A DNA stretch of 64,000 nucleotides from Paludisphaera borealis (GCF_001956985.1 NZ_CP019082.1:7378001-7442000); one strand, 5' to 3'. Shown: positions 7,687 through 16,998, counted from the first letter of the stretch. Program-made: numbers and translations. The notes: generated by a model from the sequence alone, not told the origin.

Positions 7687-8880
7687 TCAATCGTCGGCGG
7701 GAGCGACGGCTTCGTAACCGAGTAGGCCCGACCAGAGGGCTTCGTACCGGGCGACGGCTCGGGCGATCGAAAACTCGGCTTCGACGCGAGCACGGCCCTC
7801 CCGACCCAGGGCGCGGGCGTGTTCCGGATCGTCAACGGCTTCGATGATCGCCCGGGCGAGCCGCGAGGGATCGCGGGGGGGGACCAGCCACCCGGTCCGC
7901 CCGGGCGCGACCAGGTCTTCCGAGCCCTCGACCGCGGTCGCGACCACGGGGAGGCCGGCAGCCATGCCTTCCAGCACGACGTTGGGCATCCCTTCCCAGA
8001 GCGCGGGGTGGACCAGAAGGTCGGCCGACCGCATCAGCCCGGGGACGTCAGTCCGCTGGCCGAGCCATTGGACGCGGTCGGCGAGCCGTGGCCGTGTCGC
8101 AAGCTGCTCGGCCAGCCATTCGCGATGGGGGCCGTCGCCGACGATCGCCAGCCGCCAGTTCGCGCGGGCCGAGGCGACCTGTTCGGCGGCCGACAAGAGA
8201 TCGGGCAGCCCCTTCTGCGTATCGAGTCGGCCCACCGTCAGCGCCAGGAAGGCGTGATCGGGGACGCCGAGGCTCGCGCGCGATATAGATATAGAGGTGG
8301 TGGAGGCGGCGTCGAACGGGGCGGGGTCGATCCCGTTGGGGATGACCGTCAGCCGATCGGGGTCGAGGCCGCCGACCTCGCGGCTGAATCGCGCCACGCC
8401 TTCCGAGACGCAGACCGAGCCGCTCGCGAGTCGGCTGGTAAGTCGATCGAGCGTGAGGTGCCAGCGCTTCTCGCGCTCGGCGACGCGCAGGCCGCCGACG
8501 ACCCACGGTCGTCCCGCCCAGGGCGAGGCCAGTCGAACCGCCAGGTTGGCGTGGAACATGAAGCTCTGAACCAGGACGGGGCGATAGCGTCGCAAGACGC
8601 TCGCCAACCGCGCGACGCCTCGCAACGGCCGTCGGCGATCGAGCCCGAGGCACTCACACGGGATTCCGGCGGTTCGGACCGGTTCGGCCAGGGCTCCGTC
8701 GCCGCTCAGTCCGATCACGACCGGCGCCCATCGCCGGCGGTCGAGCCGCAGGGCCAGGTTCACAAGCGCCCGCTCGGCACCGCCGACGTCGAGGTCGGTG
8801 ATCGCCAGGGCGATCGGCACGGGATGCGCGGGCCGCGGCCCGAGGCGGGCCGACTCCAGGCGTCGGGTCAGGCTTTGCAC
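7687..8880 (-). CDS. Family 4 glycosyltransferase
   Basis: About 397 residues. The N-terminal half begins with the [13 protein letters not shown] acceptor-domain motif. The C-terminal half has the GT4/GT-B donor signature: [23 protein letters not shown], a [12 protein letters not shown] segment, then [25 protein letters not shown] with the catalytic E-x7-E glutamates. It would transfer a sugar from a nucleotide donor in envelope polysaccharide or glycolipid synthesis. The start is uncertain: GTG at 8880 has no clear ribosome site, and GTG at 8820 is an alternative. An ATATAG microsatellite in the linker encodes Ser-Ile repeats. It is divergent from queA with an 87 bp gap. Confidence 0.88.
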   Translation of the reverse strand: MQSLTRRLESARLGPRPAHPVPIALAITDLDVGGAERALVNLALRLDRRRWAPVVIGLSGDGALAEPVRTAGIPCECLGLDRRRPLRGVARLASVLRRYRPVLVQSFMFHANLAVRLASPWAGRPWVVGGLRVAEREKRWHLTLDRLTSRLASGSVCVSEGVARFSREVGGLDPDRLTVIPNGIDPAPFDAASTTSISISRASLGVPDHAFLALTVGRLDTQKGLPDLLSAAEQVASARANWRLAIVGDGPHREWLAEQLATRPRLADRVQWLGQRTDVPGLMRSADLLVHPALWEGMPNVVLEGMAAGLPVVATAVEGSEDLVAPGRTGWLVPPRDPSRLARAIIEAVDDPEHARALGREGRARVEAEFSIARAVARYEALWSGLLGYEAVAPADD

Positions 8881-8967
8881 GCTATACTCGACATCGAATC
8901 GAACTGCTTCCGTTTCCGTTACCTGGATCGAACCCAGACCGTCCTCAGAGCAAAGGGCGCGCGTGCC

Positions 8968-10010
8968 GTGCTGACCTCGGACTTCGACTTCACGCTTCCC
9001 GACGAACTGATCGCCCAGCACCCCGTCAAGCCCCGCGACGCGTCGCGGCTGATGGTGGTCGACCGCCGCACCGGGGAGATCGCCCATCGCCATTTTGACG
9101 AACTCCCCGAGCTTCTCGATAGCCGCGACCTCCTCGTGCGGAATAATTCGCAGGTCCTCCCCGCGCGGTTGATCGGGCGACGCGCGGCGACCCAGGGAAA
9201 ATGGGAAGGGTTGTTTCTGGACGAGCGGCCGGACGGCACCTGGGAAATCCTGGCCAAGACGCGCGGCCGTCCGGTCGCGGGCGAGACGGTCGTCGTCGGC
9301 GAAGGTTTGCCGCTGGTCCTCGAATCGCGGGAGGCCGACGGCCGCTGGATCGTCCGGCCGATCCTCCAGGACGAGGCCGACGCCTCGCCCCTGGCCCTGC
9401 TCCATCGCCACGGCCGCCCCCCCTGCCCCCTTACATCCGTGGCGGAATCGCCGCACCGGACGACGACGACGCCTACCAGACCGTTTACGCGCGCCGGCCG
9501 GGCTCGGTCGCGGCACCGACGGCGGGCCTGCATTTCACCGCCGACGTTTTCGACCGGCTCGCGGCGCGCGGGGTTCGGACGGCCGAGGTCACCTTGCACG
9601 TCGGCGTGGGTACGTTCCGCCCGATCGAGGCGGAGACGCTCGACGCGCACGTGATGCACGCCGAATGGGCCGAGATCGACGCCGAGACGGCGGCGATTCT
9701 GAGGGACCAGCGCGCGCGAGGTGGACGGATCGTTGCCGTGGGCACGACCTCGGCCCGGACGCTCGAAACGGCTTCGGCCTCGGGAACGATCCAGCCGTTT
9801 CAAGGGCGCACCAACCTCTTCATCCGTCCGGGACATGGGTTTCACGCCGTCGACGTCCTGCTCACCAACTTCCACCTGCCGCGCAGCAGTCTTCTGGTTC
9901 TCGTCAGCAGCCTCGCCGGCCTCGACTTGATGCGGCGGGCGTACGCCGAGGCCGTCCGCGAGCGCTATCGCTTCTTCAGCTACGGCGACGCCATGCTCAT
10001 CATCTCCTGA
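8968..10010 (+). pseudogene. queA: queA, tRNA preQ1(34) S-adenosylmethionine ribosyltransferase-isomerase, frameshifted
   Basis: QueA transfers and isomerises the ribose of SAM onto preQ1 in tRNA wobble position 34, on the queuosine pathway. The N-terminal part ([29 protein letters not shown], split over the typical family positions) is in one frame up to ~9416. The C-terminal part ([54 protein letters not shown]) continues in another frame to the TGA at 10010. The break lies at a run of seven C at 9417-9423. With eight C the protein reads through as [10 protein letters not shown] and is 347 residues, the normal family length. The start is a GTG at 8968. Either a real frameshift mutation or an assembly error in a homopolymer. 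Confidence 0.9.
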
Positions 10011-10054
10011 AGCCCGGAAGATGAGCTAGAATCGCAATGGAGGAGGGCTGCGTT

Positions 10055-10543
10055 TTGGAAACGAATGCGGAACCTGGCGATCGCCGCGGCGGAACGCGTC
10101 GACAACGCCCGACCGGACCTCTCGACGCGTTCCGCCTGGGAGGCCGCCGCGCCCGGGTCCGTCGTGAGGAAGACAAGGGGGACATCTACTTCTTGGATCG
10201 GTTCCCCGCCCGGACCTTGGCCCTCGTGGTCGGCGTCCTGGGCCTGACGTTGCTCGACGGCGTGCTCACGATTGAACTGCTCGACACCAATAGCGAGGAG
10301 GTCAATCCGCTGATGCGGAGGTTGCTCGAATACGGTCCGCTGTGGTTCTTGCTGGGCAAGTATGTGCTGACGGCCGTCGGCCTGCCGTTCCTGGTCGTCT
10401 TCCAGGATTACCGACTGTTCGCGACCGGCTTCCGGGTCCGGTTCCTGCTGCCGATCTTTCTGTCGCTTTACGTGGTGCTCGTGGCGTATCAACTGCATTT
10501 GCTCGACCTCGGCCATCTCCGCGCCGATCCCGGCGGGCCGTAG
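10055..10543 (+). CDS. DUF5658-like integral membrane protein
   Basis: About 162 residues. After a basic, Arg-rich N-terminus of ~45 residues come three to four hydrophobic segments: LALVVGVLGLTLLDGVLT, then YGPLWFLLGKYVLTAVGLPF, then FLLPIFLSLYVVLVAYQLHLL. The pattern D-G-x-L-T followed by E-x-NPLM, with an LGKY segment in the second helix, is typical of small DUF5658 membrane proteins of unknown function. I favour a TTG start at 10055 because GGAGGAGGG lies ~8 nt upstream. An ATG at 10037 has no ribosome site. It is followed after 12 bp by the prepilin-peptidase-like gene, so the two are probably co-transcribed. Confidence 0.75.
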   Translation: METNAEPGDRRGGTRRQRPTGPLDAFRLGGRRARVRREEDKGDIYFLDRFPARTLALVVGVLGLTLLDGVLTIELLDTNSEEVNPLMRRLLEYGPLWFLLGKYVLTAVGLPFLVVFQDYRLFATGFRVRFLLPIFLSLYVVLVAYQLHLLDLGHLRADPGGP

Positions 10544-10555
10544 AGGAGGCGGAGC

Positions 10556-10990
10556 GTGACGTTCGTGCATCACGCGACTCTGATCGCGCTGGGGATGGTG
10601 GTCGGCTCGTGCGTGGGGAGCTTTCTGAACGTCTGCGTCTACCGCGTCCCGCGCGGGCGAAGCGTTCTGAATCCCCCGTCGTCCTGCCCTTGCTGCGGGT
10701 CGAGCATTCGGGCGCGCGACAACGTGCCGGTGCTCGGCTGGATCTTCCTCGGGGGCACGTGTCGCGACTGCGGGGGGCGGATCTCGATTCGCTACCCGTT
10801 GATCGAGCTGGCGACCGGCCTCCTCTTCGCGACGGTGTACCTGGCCCACCTCGCCGCCGAGACCGGCGACATGCTGGAGCGTTGCGGCCCGTGGCTGGTC
10901 GGGTTCCGGGTCGTCGTCGAACCGCTTCTCATCCTGACGCCGATCGCGGCCGTCTGGATGCGCGCGGAGGCGCGGGCGATCGCCGGCTAG
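10556..10990 (+). CDS. Stand-alone prepilin peptidase N-terminal (DiS_P_DiS) domain protein
   Basis: 144 residues starting with GTG, with GAGGAGG six nucleotides upstream. It opens with the GSCVGSFLNVCVYRVPRG motif of bacterial prepilin peptidases/N-methyltransferases. Two CxxC pairs follow (CPCC at ~42 and CRDC at ~63) with VPVLGWIFLGG between them, then RYPLIELATGLLF. This is the domain linked to N-methylation and zinc binding. The rest of PilD/GspO, including the aspartate-bearing A24 peptidase helices, is absent: the protein ends after two more hydrophobic segments. It sits at the edge of the pilus locus and would need a separate catalytic partner to process the prepilins. Confidence 0.8.
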   Translation: MTFVHHATLIALGMVVGSCVGSFLNVCVYRVPRGRSVLNPPSSCPCCGSSIRARDNVPVLGWIFLGGTCRDCGGRISIRYPLIELATGLLFATVYLAHLAAETGDMLERCGPWLVGFRVVVEPLLILTPIAAVWMRAEARAIAG

Positions 10991-10991
10991 A

Positions 10992-11065
10992 GCGGTTTGC
11001 GTTTGGGTTGCACACGTAGGGGCTTCCCGCGCACACCGAGGGTGTGCAACCCTAACGCAAGACCG
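10992..11065. repeat. Inverted repeat element with TTGGGTTGCACA arms
   Basis: TTGCGTTTGGGTTGCACA (10997-11014) pairs with TGTGCAACCCTAACGCAA (11043-11060) with one mismatch; flanking GCGG and CCGC extend the stem. It follows directly after the stop codon of the peptidase-like gene and may act as a transcription end or RNA-stabilising hairpin. A relative of the left arm lies at 27661-27678 (17 of 18 bases identical). Confidence 0.7.
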
Positions 11066-11093
11066 CGAGAGAAGCCGAGAGATCACGCGACGT

Positions 11094-13790
11094 TCACGGC
11101 GCGGGTCGGGCCGAACTCGCGCCGGTGGGGAGGATCAGGCGCTGGCCGACTCGGGGACGGCCCTCGGCTTGCAGCAGGTCGCGGTTCAGTTCGGCGATCT
11201 CGCCGGCGCGGGAGTCGTCGCCGAACCAGGCGCGGGCGATGCCGCGGAGCGTCTCGTTGGGGCGAACGACGTGGATCGCCGAGCTGGTGGCGGGGTCGAC
11301 CTCGTCCCTCGGCTTCGGCGCGCGGGCGGGCTGAACCTCGGGGTCGACTCGCGGAGCCGGGCTGGGCGCCGGCCGGCTCGGGGGAGCGTGACGTACACCA
11401 GGCGGCTGCGCCGCGATCGGTTCGAGGGTCGGCAGAGCCGACGGCTCGATCGCGGCCTGTTGCGGACCGAGCATTTTCCGATCGAGATCGTCCACCGGAG
11501 GGATCACGATCTGCTTGCCCACGGCCAGGGCGCCCGGCCAGGCGATCGCCCCCCGGTTGGCCCACCACAGCGCCCTCGAAAACCGAGGCGAGCCGTAGTA
11601 AGACTTGGCGATGGTCTCGAACGTCTCGCCAACGCGCACGGCGTGGCGGCGGCCGGCGACCTTCTTCGGAGCGGCCGGCGCCTCCGCCTTGTAGCCGGCC
11701 AACGCGACGGCGGGATCGGCCTTGGGCTTCGGCGCGTCGCGACTCGTGATCGGCGGCGACGCCAGAATCGGCGCGCTGGGAACCAGCCGCCCCGCTCTCA
11801 TCGCGTCGATCCGCGAACCGACGTCGAGCAGCACGGGTTCGCCCGGCGGCGATGCGGCCCGGTCAATGGTCGTGGGCGTGAGCGACGCCGAGGGAGGTTG
11901 TTCGACGCGCAAGGGAGCGGGGACGGGAATGGGAATAGGCTCGGGCCCCGGCGCGAGCGCGAGGTCGGCAAGCGGGGGGGCCGTCGCGGGCGCGGTCGGC
12001 CTGACATCGGCCGCAGCCTGCTTGACGCCGTCCGGGTTTCCGGCGCGACCGGCGCGGGCCAGGTCGGCGCCGTGAAGAGGCGCGGGGCCGGCGGTCCAGA
12101 TGTGGGGCGTCAGCAGGACGACCAGTTCGCGACGCCTGCCGAGCTTGTCCTTGAGGCCGAACAGGTGGCCCAGAGCGGGCAGCCGCGACAGTCCCGGAAG
12201 GCCCGTCTGGTTGTAGACGTCTTCCTCTTCCATCAGACCGCCGATGACCAGGGTCGATCCGTTGGCGACCATGACGTTGGTGGTCAACTGGGCGGTGGTG
12301 ACGTTGGGCAGGTCGTCGGTCACGGCCCCCTGGCTGCGCTCGGGGTGGATCTCCATTCGAACCATGCCATCGCTCGACACGAACGGGCGAATCCGCAGCA
12401 GGGTGCCGGTGTTGAGAAACTGGACCTGCTGAATGGTGCTGGTGAAGTTCTGCGAGAGCGTGCGGAAGCCCAGCCGCTCGCCGAGCTGGATCTCGGCACG
12501 CTGCTTGTTCAGGACCAAGATGCGGGGGCTGGCCAGAATCTTGGTGCTGCCCAGCGTTTCGAGCGCGTTGATGAACCCGGTGACGTTGTTGGCGACAAAG
12601 CCGTACTTGATGCCGTTGGCCCCTGAGGCGAAGCCGGTCGGGTCGGCGGTGGACGCCGCGATCTTGCCCGCGGCCGTCAAGACCTGGGACGGCGTGAAGC
12701 CGACGTTGCTGTTGATCGCCGCCCCCGATCCGATAGTCCCGAGCTGCTGGCCGAGGTGGTCGACGACCGCGAAGTTGACGCCGAGCTGCGTGTCCTTGGT
12801 CAGTTCGACGCTGATGATGACCGCCTCGATGAGGACCTGGACCGGCTGGACGTCGAGCCGCTGGATGATCTGATCGATCACCTTGATATTCGTCTCGTAG
12901 TCTTGAATGACCAGCGTGTCGTTGTCGGAATACGACAGGCCGCCCGTGACGGGCTGAGTGCCGCGCTGGATGGTCCCGCCCGAGGCGGCGACGGAGCCGC
13001 CGCCGGCCCCGGCCATTCCACCCCCTCCTCCTCCCGACGACGTCGAGCCCATTCCGCCCGTGGTGAGGGTCGACGACTCGCTGATGCCGTACTGGTAGTT
13101 GGCCGTCGTGGCGAACCGCTTCTTGCCGACGTCGTCGCTCAAGAACGGAGCGATCATCACCATCATCTCATCGGCGCGGATGTAATTGAGTCGGTAGACC
13201 TTGATGACGGTGCGCTCCTTCTTGGCCGAGAGCGCCTCCTTGCCGACTTCCTCGCGCGAGTAGATGAAGTGGATCTCGCCGTCGACCTTCTCGACGAGGT
13301 TCGCCAGCTTGAGAACCGCCCGGAGCAACTCCTGGATCGAAACCTTCTCAAAGTTGGCGGTGATCGTCCCCTGGACCTTGGGCGAGATCGCCAGGTTCAG
13401 GCCGCTGCGGCGGCTGATCACTTCCAGCAACCGGCGGACGTCAAGCTCGTCGGTGTGCAGGGTGATCAGCCCGTCCGCTTGATCGAAATCGATCTGGGGA
13501 GCGTCGTCCCGCGTCGCCGGGCGTGTCTGGCCGCGCGTCGACGAGGCAGACGGAAGCGGCGCCGCCGTGGGGCCGCCGGCCTCGTTTTGCGAGGAGCGCC
13601 CGATGCTCGGAGTGGGCGGTGCCGGAGGCTTCCCTTCCGCCGAGGCCGCGAACGGCGAACCGGCCGCGAACGGCGGCGCATCCGAAGGCGCGGGCGTCAT
13701 GGCCGGGGAATCGACCGGGGACTGAGCGCGAGCGGAAAGACCGCCGCCGGGCGCAAGGAGCAGCCCCAGGCCCAGCAAGAACTCGCTCAT
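11094..13790 (-). CDS. Secretin (GspD/PilQ family) with two C-terminal LysM domains
   Basis: About 898 residues. A signal-peptide-like start (LLGLGLLLAPGGGLSARAQ) is followed by a Pro/Ala-rich stretch and an STN/N0-type domain (residues ~100-170: VRRLLEVISRRSGLNLAISP). Next come a Gly/Ser-rich loop and the secretin core (~320-565, with VLIEAVIIS, SPRILVLNKQRAEIQLGE, TLVIGGLMEEE and RELVVLLTPHIW). The final third adds two LysM domains (~713-765 and ~833-880), which probably bind peptidoglycan. It would form the outer-membrane pore of the pilus/secretion machine. Start choice: ATG at 13790 gives the cleanest signal peptide; a TTG at 13814 is possible. The other minus-strand pilus genes lie upstream. 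Confidence 0.92.
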   Translation of the reverse strand: MSEFLLGLGLLLAPGGGLSARAQSPVDSPAMTPAPSDAPPFAAGSPFAASAEGKPPAPPTPSIGRSSQNEAGGPTAAPLPSASSTRGQTRPATRDDAPQIDFDQADGLITLHTDELDVRRLLEVISRRSGLNLAISPKVQGTITANFEKVSIQELLRAVLKLANLVEKVDGEIHFIYSREEVGKEALSAKKERTVIKVYRLNYIRADEMMVMIAPFLSDDVGKKRFATTANYQYGISESSTLTTGGMGSTSSGGGGGGMAGAGGGSVAASGGTIQRGTQPVTGGLSYSDNDTLVIQDYETNIKVIDQIIQRLDVQPVQVLIEAVIISVELTKDTQLGVNFAVVDHLGQQLGTIGSGAAINSNVGFTPSQVLTAAGKIAASTADPTGFASGANGIKYGFVANNVTGFINALETLGSTKILASPRILVLNKQRAEIQLGERLGFRTLSQNFTSTIQQVQFLNTGTLLRIRPFVSSDGMVRMEIHPERSQGAVTDDLPNVTTAQLTTNVMVANGSTLVIGGLMEEEDVYNQTGLPGLSRLPALGHLFGLKDKLGRRRELVVLLTPHIWTAGPAPLHGADLARAGRAGNPDGVKQAAADVRPTAPATAPPLADLALAPGPEPIPIPVPAPLRVEQPPSASLTPTTIDRAASPPGEPVLLDVGSRIDAMRAGRLVPSAPILASPPITSRDAPKPKADPAVALAGYKAEAPAAPKKVAGRRHAVRVGETFETIAKSYYGSPRFSRALWWANRGAIAWPGALAVGKQIVIPPVDDLDRKMLGPQQAAIEPSALPTLEPIAAQPPGVRHAPPSRPAPSPAPRVDPEVQPARAPKPRDEVDPATSSAIHVVRPNETLRGIARAWFGDDSRAGEIAELNRDLLQAEGRPRVGQRLILPTGASSARPAP

Positions 13791-14205
13791 CCCTGTGATT
13801 CGCGTCCGGTTCAAGTGGAAAGCATCCTCGTCGATTCATGCCTGATTCGCCCCCGCGGGCACCCATCACGGACCGCGGGCGGCTTCGATGTCGAATTCTT
13901 TCGCGTCGGAAGAGAGGAGCGATCGAATTCCGCTCGACTCGTCTGATCGCCTCCTCTAAGAGTTCGGCAGCGATCAAGCCAAACTTAAGGATTGCGCCCA
14001 CAAGAACGATTGCCAAAACTTTGCCGATTACAACCGTCGCGCCGCCGCACAGCCCGAACTCGCGCGAAGGAAGACGTCAGGAAACAAAAGAAGGAGGGCC
14101 GAAGCCCTCCCTTTTGTCGCGCATTCCAAAGCGGAACGGTCCTGGACGTGGGGACGGTTCACCGGTGAATTTCTTTCGACCCCCAGCTCCCGCCCAGCCC
14201 ATGCT
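13791..14205. other. Gap of ~415 bp containing a terminator
   Basis: No supported gene. It holds the hairpin at 14093-14111 and an A/T-richer stretch (13970-14035) that could carry the secretin promoter, although no consensus promoter stands out. Confidence 0.5.
14093..14119 (-). terminator. Hairpin terminator after the lipoprotein gene
   Basis: GGAGGGC (14093-14099) and GCCCTCC (14104-14110) form a 7-bp stem with a CGAA/TTCG tetraloop. T-rich sequence flanks both sides, so it could work in both directions. It lies ~95 bp downstream of the stop at 14206. Confidence 0.6.
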
Positions 14206-14976
14206 TTACTGCGGAACCGACTCGTCGCTCGAACCCGCCGGTTCGTAGGGCCATGGGGCGTAGGGCATATTGGGCGGGTTGGGGAAATCGCGCGTCGGTG
14301 TGAAGGGATAGGCACCGCCGCCGTAGGGCGTGGTGGGTCGGTAAGGATCGAAGATCGGGGGGATGACGCCCGATCCGGTTCCAGTGACTGGGCTCGAGAA
14401 CTCGACGTCCGGCCCGCGTCCTTCGGGACGGAGCGCTTCGCCTTCGAGGGCCTCGCCGACTGTCGACCCGACTCGCTCGGGCATGACCGTGGGTGGGTTG
14501 AACCGTCGCGTCAGGGTGGGCTCGATCGGCATATACGAGCGCTGCAGGGTCCCGAAGTTGATGGCGACTCGGCGGAAGACGTCGTGAGAGAGCATCTCGT
14601 CGCCGGCGTGGACCGGTCCGATCGTGATCCGCATGTTGGTCATGGCGTTCTGGGGCGTGAAGGTGATCTTCGCCGGCCGGCCATCCTGGGCGGTCGCCTC
14701 GATCACGACGGCGCCCTCGTCGTCGCCGTGTCCCGGCTTGCCCGGCCCGATCTCCTTAAAACCAAGGTCGGCCAGGGCTTCGACCGCCGCGCTCTGGACC
14801 TGGGGAACCGAGAACTGGAAGACCTGCGAGGAGGTGCCGCAGAAGTCATAGAACGCGTAGTCGCTCTGGGCGATGCCCGGGAAATGGCCGACCGCGCGAT
14901 ACCAGCCCGGCAAGGCGCAGCCGGCGATCGAAAACCCCGAGATCCCGACCATGACGAGGGCGATGATCCGCCGCAT
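14206..14976 (-). CDS. Lipoprotein of unknown function, DUF3568-like
   Basis: About 256 residues. AGGAGG ten nucleotides before the ATG at 14976 fixes the start. The first ~20 residues form a signal peptide ending in the lipobox IAGC, so the mature protein should be lipid-anchored. The middle (residues ~45-135) alternates hydrophobic and charged residues in a ferredoxin-like pattern (AAVEALADLGFKEI, then TAQDGRPAKITFTPQNAMTNMRI), as in DUF3568-type small lipoproteins. The C-terminal third is Pro/Tyr/Gly-rich and disordered. Its place between the secretin and the pseudopilin genes suggests an accessory (pilotin-like) role, but that is inference from position only. Confidence 0.7.
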   Translation of the reverse strand: MRRIIALVMVGISGFSIAGCALPGWYRAVGHFPGIAQSDYAFYDFCGTSSQVFQFSVPQVQSAAVEALADLGFKEIGPGKPGHGDDEGAVVIEATAQDGRPAKITFTPQNAMTNMRITIGPVHAGDEMLSHDVFRRVAINFGTLQRSYMPIEPTLTRRFNPPTVMPERVGSTVGEALEGEALRPEGRGPDVEFSSPVTGTGSGVIPPIFDPYRPTTPYGGGAYPFTPTRDFPNPPNMPYAPWPYEPAGSSDESVPQ

Positions 14977-15200
14977 TTCCTGTTCGCCTCCTGCTCCCCG
15001 GCCGCGCCTCCCGTACGGGAAGTCGTCCGGGCGCTCCTCCGATCCCGTCGCCGAGTGGACGGGTCCATCTTGAGAAGTCGGCCGACCGGCCTTGACGCCA
15101 TGAATGATTATGCCGGTCGACCGGATGACGCGCGGATCGGGCGGCCGAAGGGAGAAGGGAATTCGGCTCCAGCCTGCGTGCGACTCAACTGCAAACCGGG

Positions 15201-15533
15201 CTAATCCGCCGGGCTCACGTGAAGGGTCCACTGCTTACCGGTGGAGTCGGCCGGCACGGGCCGCATCGTCACGACGTACGATTTTCCTCCCGCCGAATAC
15301 GATTTGTCCCCCTTGTTCGATGGATCGTTTTCGAGATCCCACAACCGCTGAGCTAGGGCGTTCATCAGGCTGGCGTCGCGATCGTCGTGTTTCACGATCG
15401 CGGTCTGGGCGAGGATCAGGCTGGCGGTGCCGCGGTGAACGGCCGCCCACATGCTGAACAGCACGGTCAAGAACAACAGGACGACCGTCAACGAAGAACC
15501 GCGACGGTCGCGACGAAGCAGTTTCGAGATCAT
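15201..15533 (-). CDS. PilX/GspK-like minor pseudopilin
   Basis: 110 residues. A short basic leader (MISKLLRRDRRGSSLTVVLL) runs into a hydrophobic helix of ~20 residues, the pattern of minor pilins of the PilX class that keep a non-canonical cleavage site (G-S-S instead of G-F-T). The body is short and charged with a KSYVVTM strand. It starts with an ATG that overlaps the stop of the upstream gene by four bases (ATGA), which implies translational coupling. Probably a tip or initiation component of the pseudopilus. Confidence 0.7.
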   Translation of the reverse strand: MISKLLRRDRRGSSLTVVLLFLTVLFSMWAAVHRGTASLILAQTAIVKHDDRDASLMNALAQRLWDLENDPSNKGDKSYSAGGKSYVVTMRPVPADSTGKQWTLHVSPAD

Positions 15534-16093
15534 GACGGCGGCTTGACTCCGATCAGCTTGTACGAGCACGAGAAATAGGTGGAGGAGCCGACGCCCGCGT
15601 CCGGATAGGTCAGCGTCAGGAGCAGGATCACGGACTCGTCAGGTTCCATCGCGGCCGAAAAACCGCTCACGTGCCGGGCGACGCAGACGTCCTCGTCGAC
15701 GCCCGCGACGGTCTTCCGCCGGTGCAGCCGCTGATCCTGGACCGAGTAGGAGACGATGACCGGGCCGGCGTCGGCGGCCGTGTAGGAGAGGCTGAGGCCG
15801 TAGGTCGGATCGGGCGGCCACCGGAGCTTGTACTGGTTCAGGTCGCCCGGTTCGCCGCCGCCGTCGGCCAGATAACCGCTGAGGTCCTGGGCCAGGCTTT
15901 CCGCGGCGAGCCGCGCCTCGACGGCCAGCCGGGTGCGGCCGTCGATCTCGACGACCGGGCGTACGAAGGTCGCCACCGCCGTACCGATCAAGAGGCCGAG
16001 CAGCGACGTCAAGAACGTGGCGATGATCAGCTCGGCCATGCTGAAGCCTCGTCGTCGGGCCGTCCCACGATCGCCTGGCGTTCTGGTCGTCAT
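15530..16093 (-). CDS. PilW/GspJ-like minor pseudopilin
   Basis: 187 residues. The prepilin leader ends in RRRGFSMAELIIATFLTSLL, a canonical type III signal (Gly-Phe, with Glu at +5) followed by a hydrophobic helix. The body contains helical residues 55-75 and beta-rich segments (YGLSLSYTAADAGPVIVSYSV), as in PilW/GspJ. It overlaps the following gene by four bases and lies 18 bp after the PilV-like gene. It would be processed by a prepilin peptidase and inserted in the pseudopilus tip complex. Confidence 0.8.
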   Translation of the reverse strand: MTTRTPGDRGTARRRGFSMAELIIATFLTSLLGLLIGTAVATFVRPVVEIDGRTRLAVEARLAAESLAQDLSGYLADGGGEPGDLNQYKLRWPPDPTYGLSLSYTAADAGPVIVSYSVQDQRLHRRKTVAGVDEDVCVARHVSGFSAAMEPDESVILLLTLTYPDAGVGSSTYFSCSYKLIGVKPPS

Positions 16094-16111
16094 TGGGGTT
16101 CCTGACGCGTC

Positions 16112-16525
16112 TTAGTCCACTTCAACGATCGCCTCGACCTCGGTCGCGACGCCGTCGGTCAGCAGGGGCGCGACGTTCTTCAACTTGACGTGGACGGACG
16201 ACGGCACGGCGGCGGCTTCACCCGCGTCGAGCGGGTTGTCGCTGGTCGACGACGCGCAGGCGCGAGCGGTGAGCTTCCTGGCCCAGGGGTTCCTCCAGGG
16301 GACCAGGTAATAGACCCGGCCGAGCGTGCGGGTCTCGACGGGTCGGCCCAGGTTCTTGAATTCATACGAGTCCGCCTCGAACCGCTGTTCGAGCAGACGG
16401 ACCTGTCGGTATTGCATCACCACGAACGGGCAGAGGCCGGCCAGTCCGACGCCCAGAACGGCGAAGGCGATCTGGACTTCGAGCAAGGTCGAGGCTCGGC
16501 GCGAAGGGCGGATCGAGAGGGCCAA
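16112..16525 (-). CDS. PilV/GspI-like minor pseudopilin
   Basis: 137 residues. The leader reads RPSRRASTLLEVQIAFAVLG, a prepilin-like signal with Ala-Ser at the cleavage position and Glu at +5, followed by a hydrophobic helix. The remainder is a short globular domain with a Tyr-Tyr-Leu-Val strand and Cys near residue 95. The expected Gly at the cleavage site is replaced by Ala, which some prepilin peptidases accept. It sits in the run of pseudopilin genes, 29 bp after the GspG/H-like gene. Confidence 0.75.
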   Translation of the reverse strand: MALSIRPSRRASTLLEVQIAFAVLGVGLAGLCPFVVMQYRQVRLLEQRFEADSYEFKNLGRPVETRTLGRVYYLVPWRNPWARKLTARACASSTSDNPLDAGEAAAVPSSVHVKLKNVAPLLTDGVATEVEAIVEVD

Positions 16526-16554
16526 GATCGTCGGGCTCCTTGTCTGCGGGTCGC

Positions 16555-16998
16555 TCAGGGGGCCACGGAGGGGACGACGTCGCCGCCGGAGTTCGTAAGC
16601 AGGTTGTTCAACGTGCCGCCCTGATCAATCTCCAGGCGGCCCCCCCACGTTCCGCTGTTGCCGCGTTCGGCCACGGCGACGAACCCATCGCCGCTCGGCG
16701 TCGCTGAATAAGCATAGAACGTACTTGCACACACCGAGGCGTCGACCAGATTTCGGCTCATGAGCGTGCTCAAGTCGGCGTACCGCCGATTTTCGAGCCA
16801 GTAGAGCCGCTCCGCCGTCCAGATGGCGCGGAGGTTGGCCGCCGCGACGTCGGCCCGAGTCTGTTCGAGGGACCGAGAAAACCGCGGTACTCCCATCGAC
16901 ATGACGATCGCCATGACCACCAGGACGACCATTGCCTCGATGAGCGTGTAGCCGCTTCGACCGTCGGTCGTCGGACTCCGTCTCCTTCCCGCCGTCAT
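16555..16998 (-). CDS. GspG/GspH-like pseudopilin
   Basis: 147 residues. GGAAGGAG nine nucleotides upstream supports the ATG at 16998 over one at 17031. The signal GRSGYTLIEAMVVLVVMAIV is a standard prepilin leader (Gly-Tyr, Glu at +5). After the helix come RADVAAANLRAIWTAERLYWLENRRYADL, written here only as a description of the conserved alpha-helical GspG-like repeat, and a beta-rich C-terminus with two Cys-containing segments. It is likely a minor or structural pseudopilin. Downstream genes encode the other tip components and upstream is PilC. Confidence 0.8.
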   Translation of the reverse strand: MTAGRRRSPTTDGRSGYTLIEAMVVLVVMAIVMSMGVPRFSRSLEQTRADVAAANLRAIWTAERLYWLENRRYADLSTLMSRNLVDASVCASTFYAYSATPSGDGFVAVAERGNSGTWGGRLEIDQGGTLNNLLTNSGGDVVPSVAP

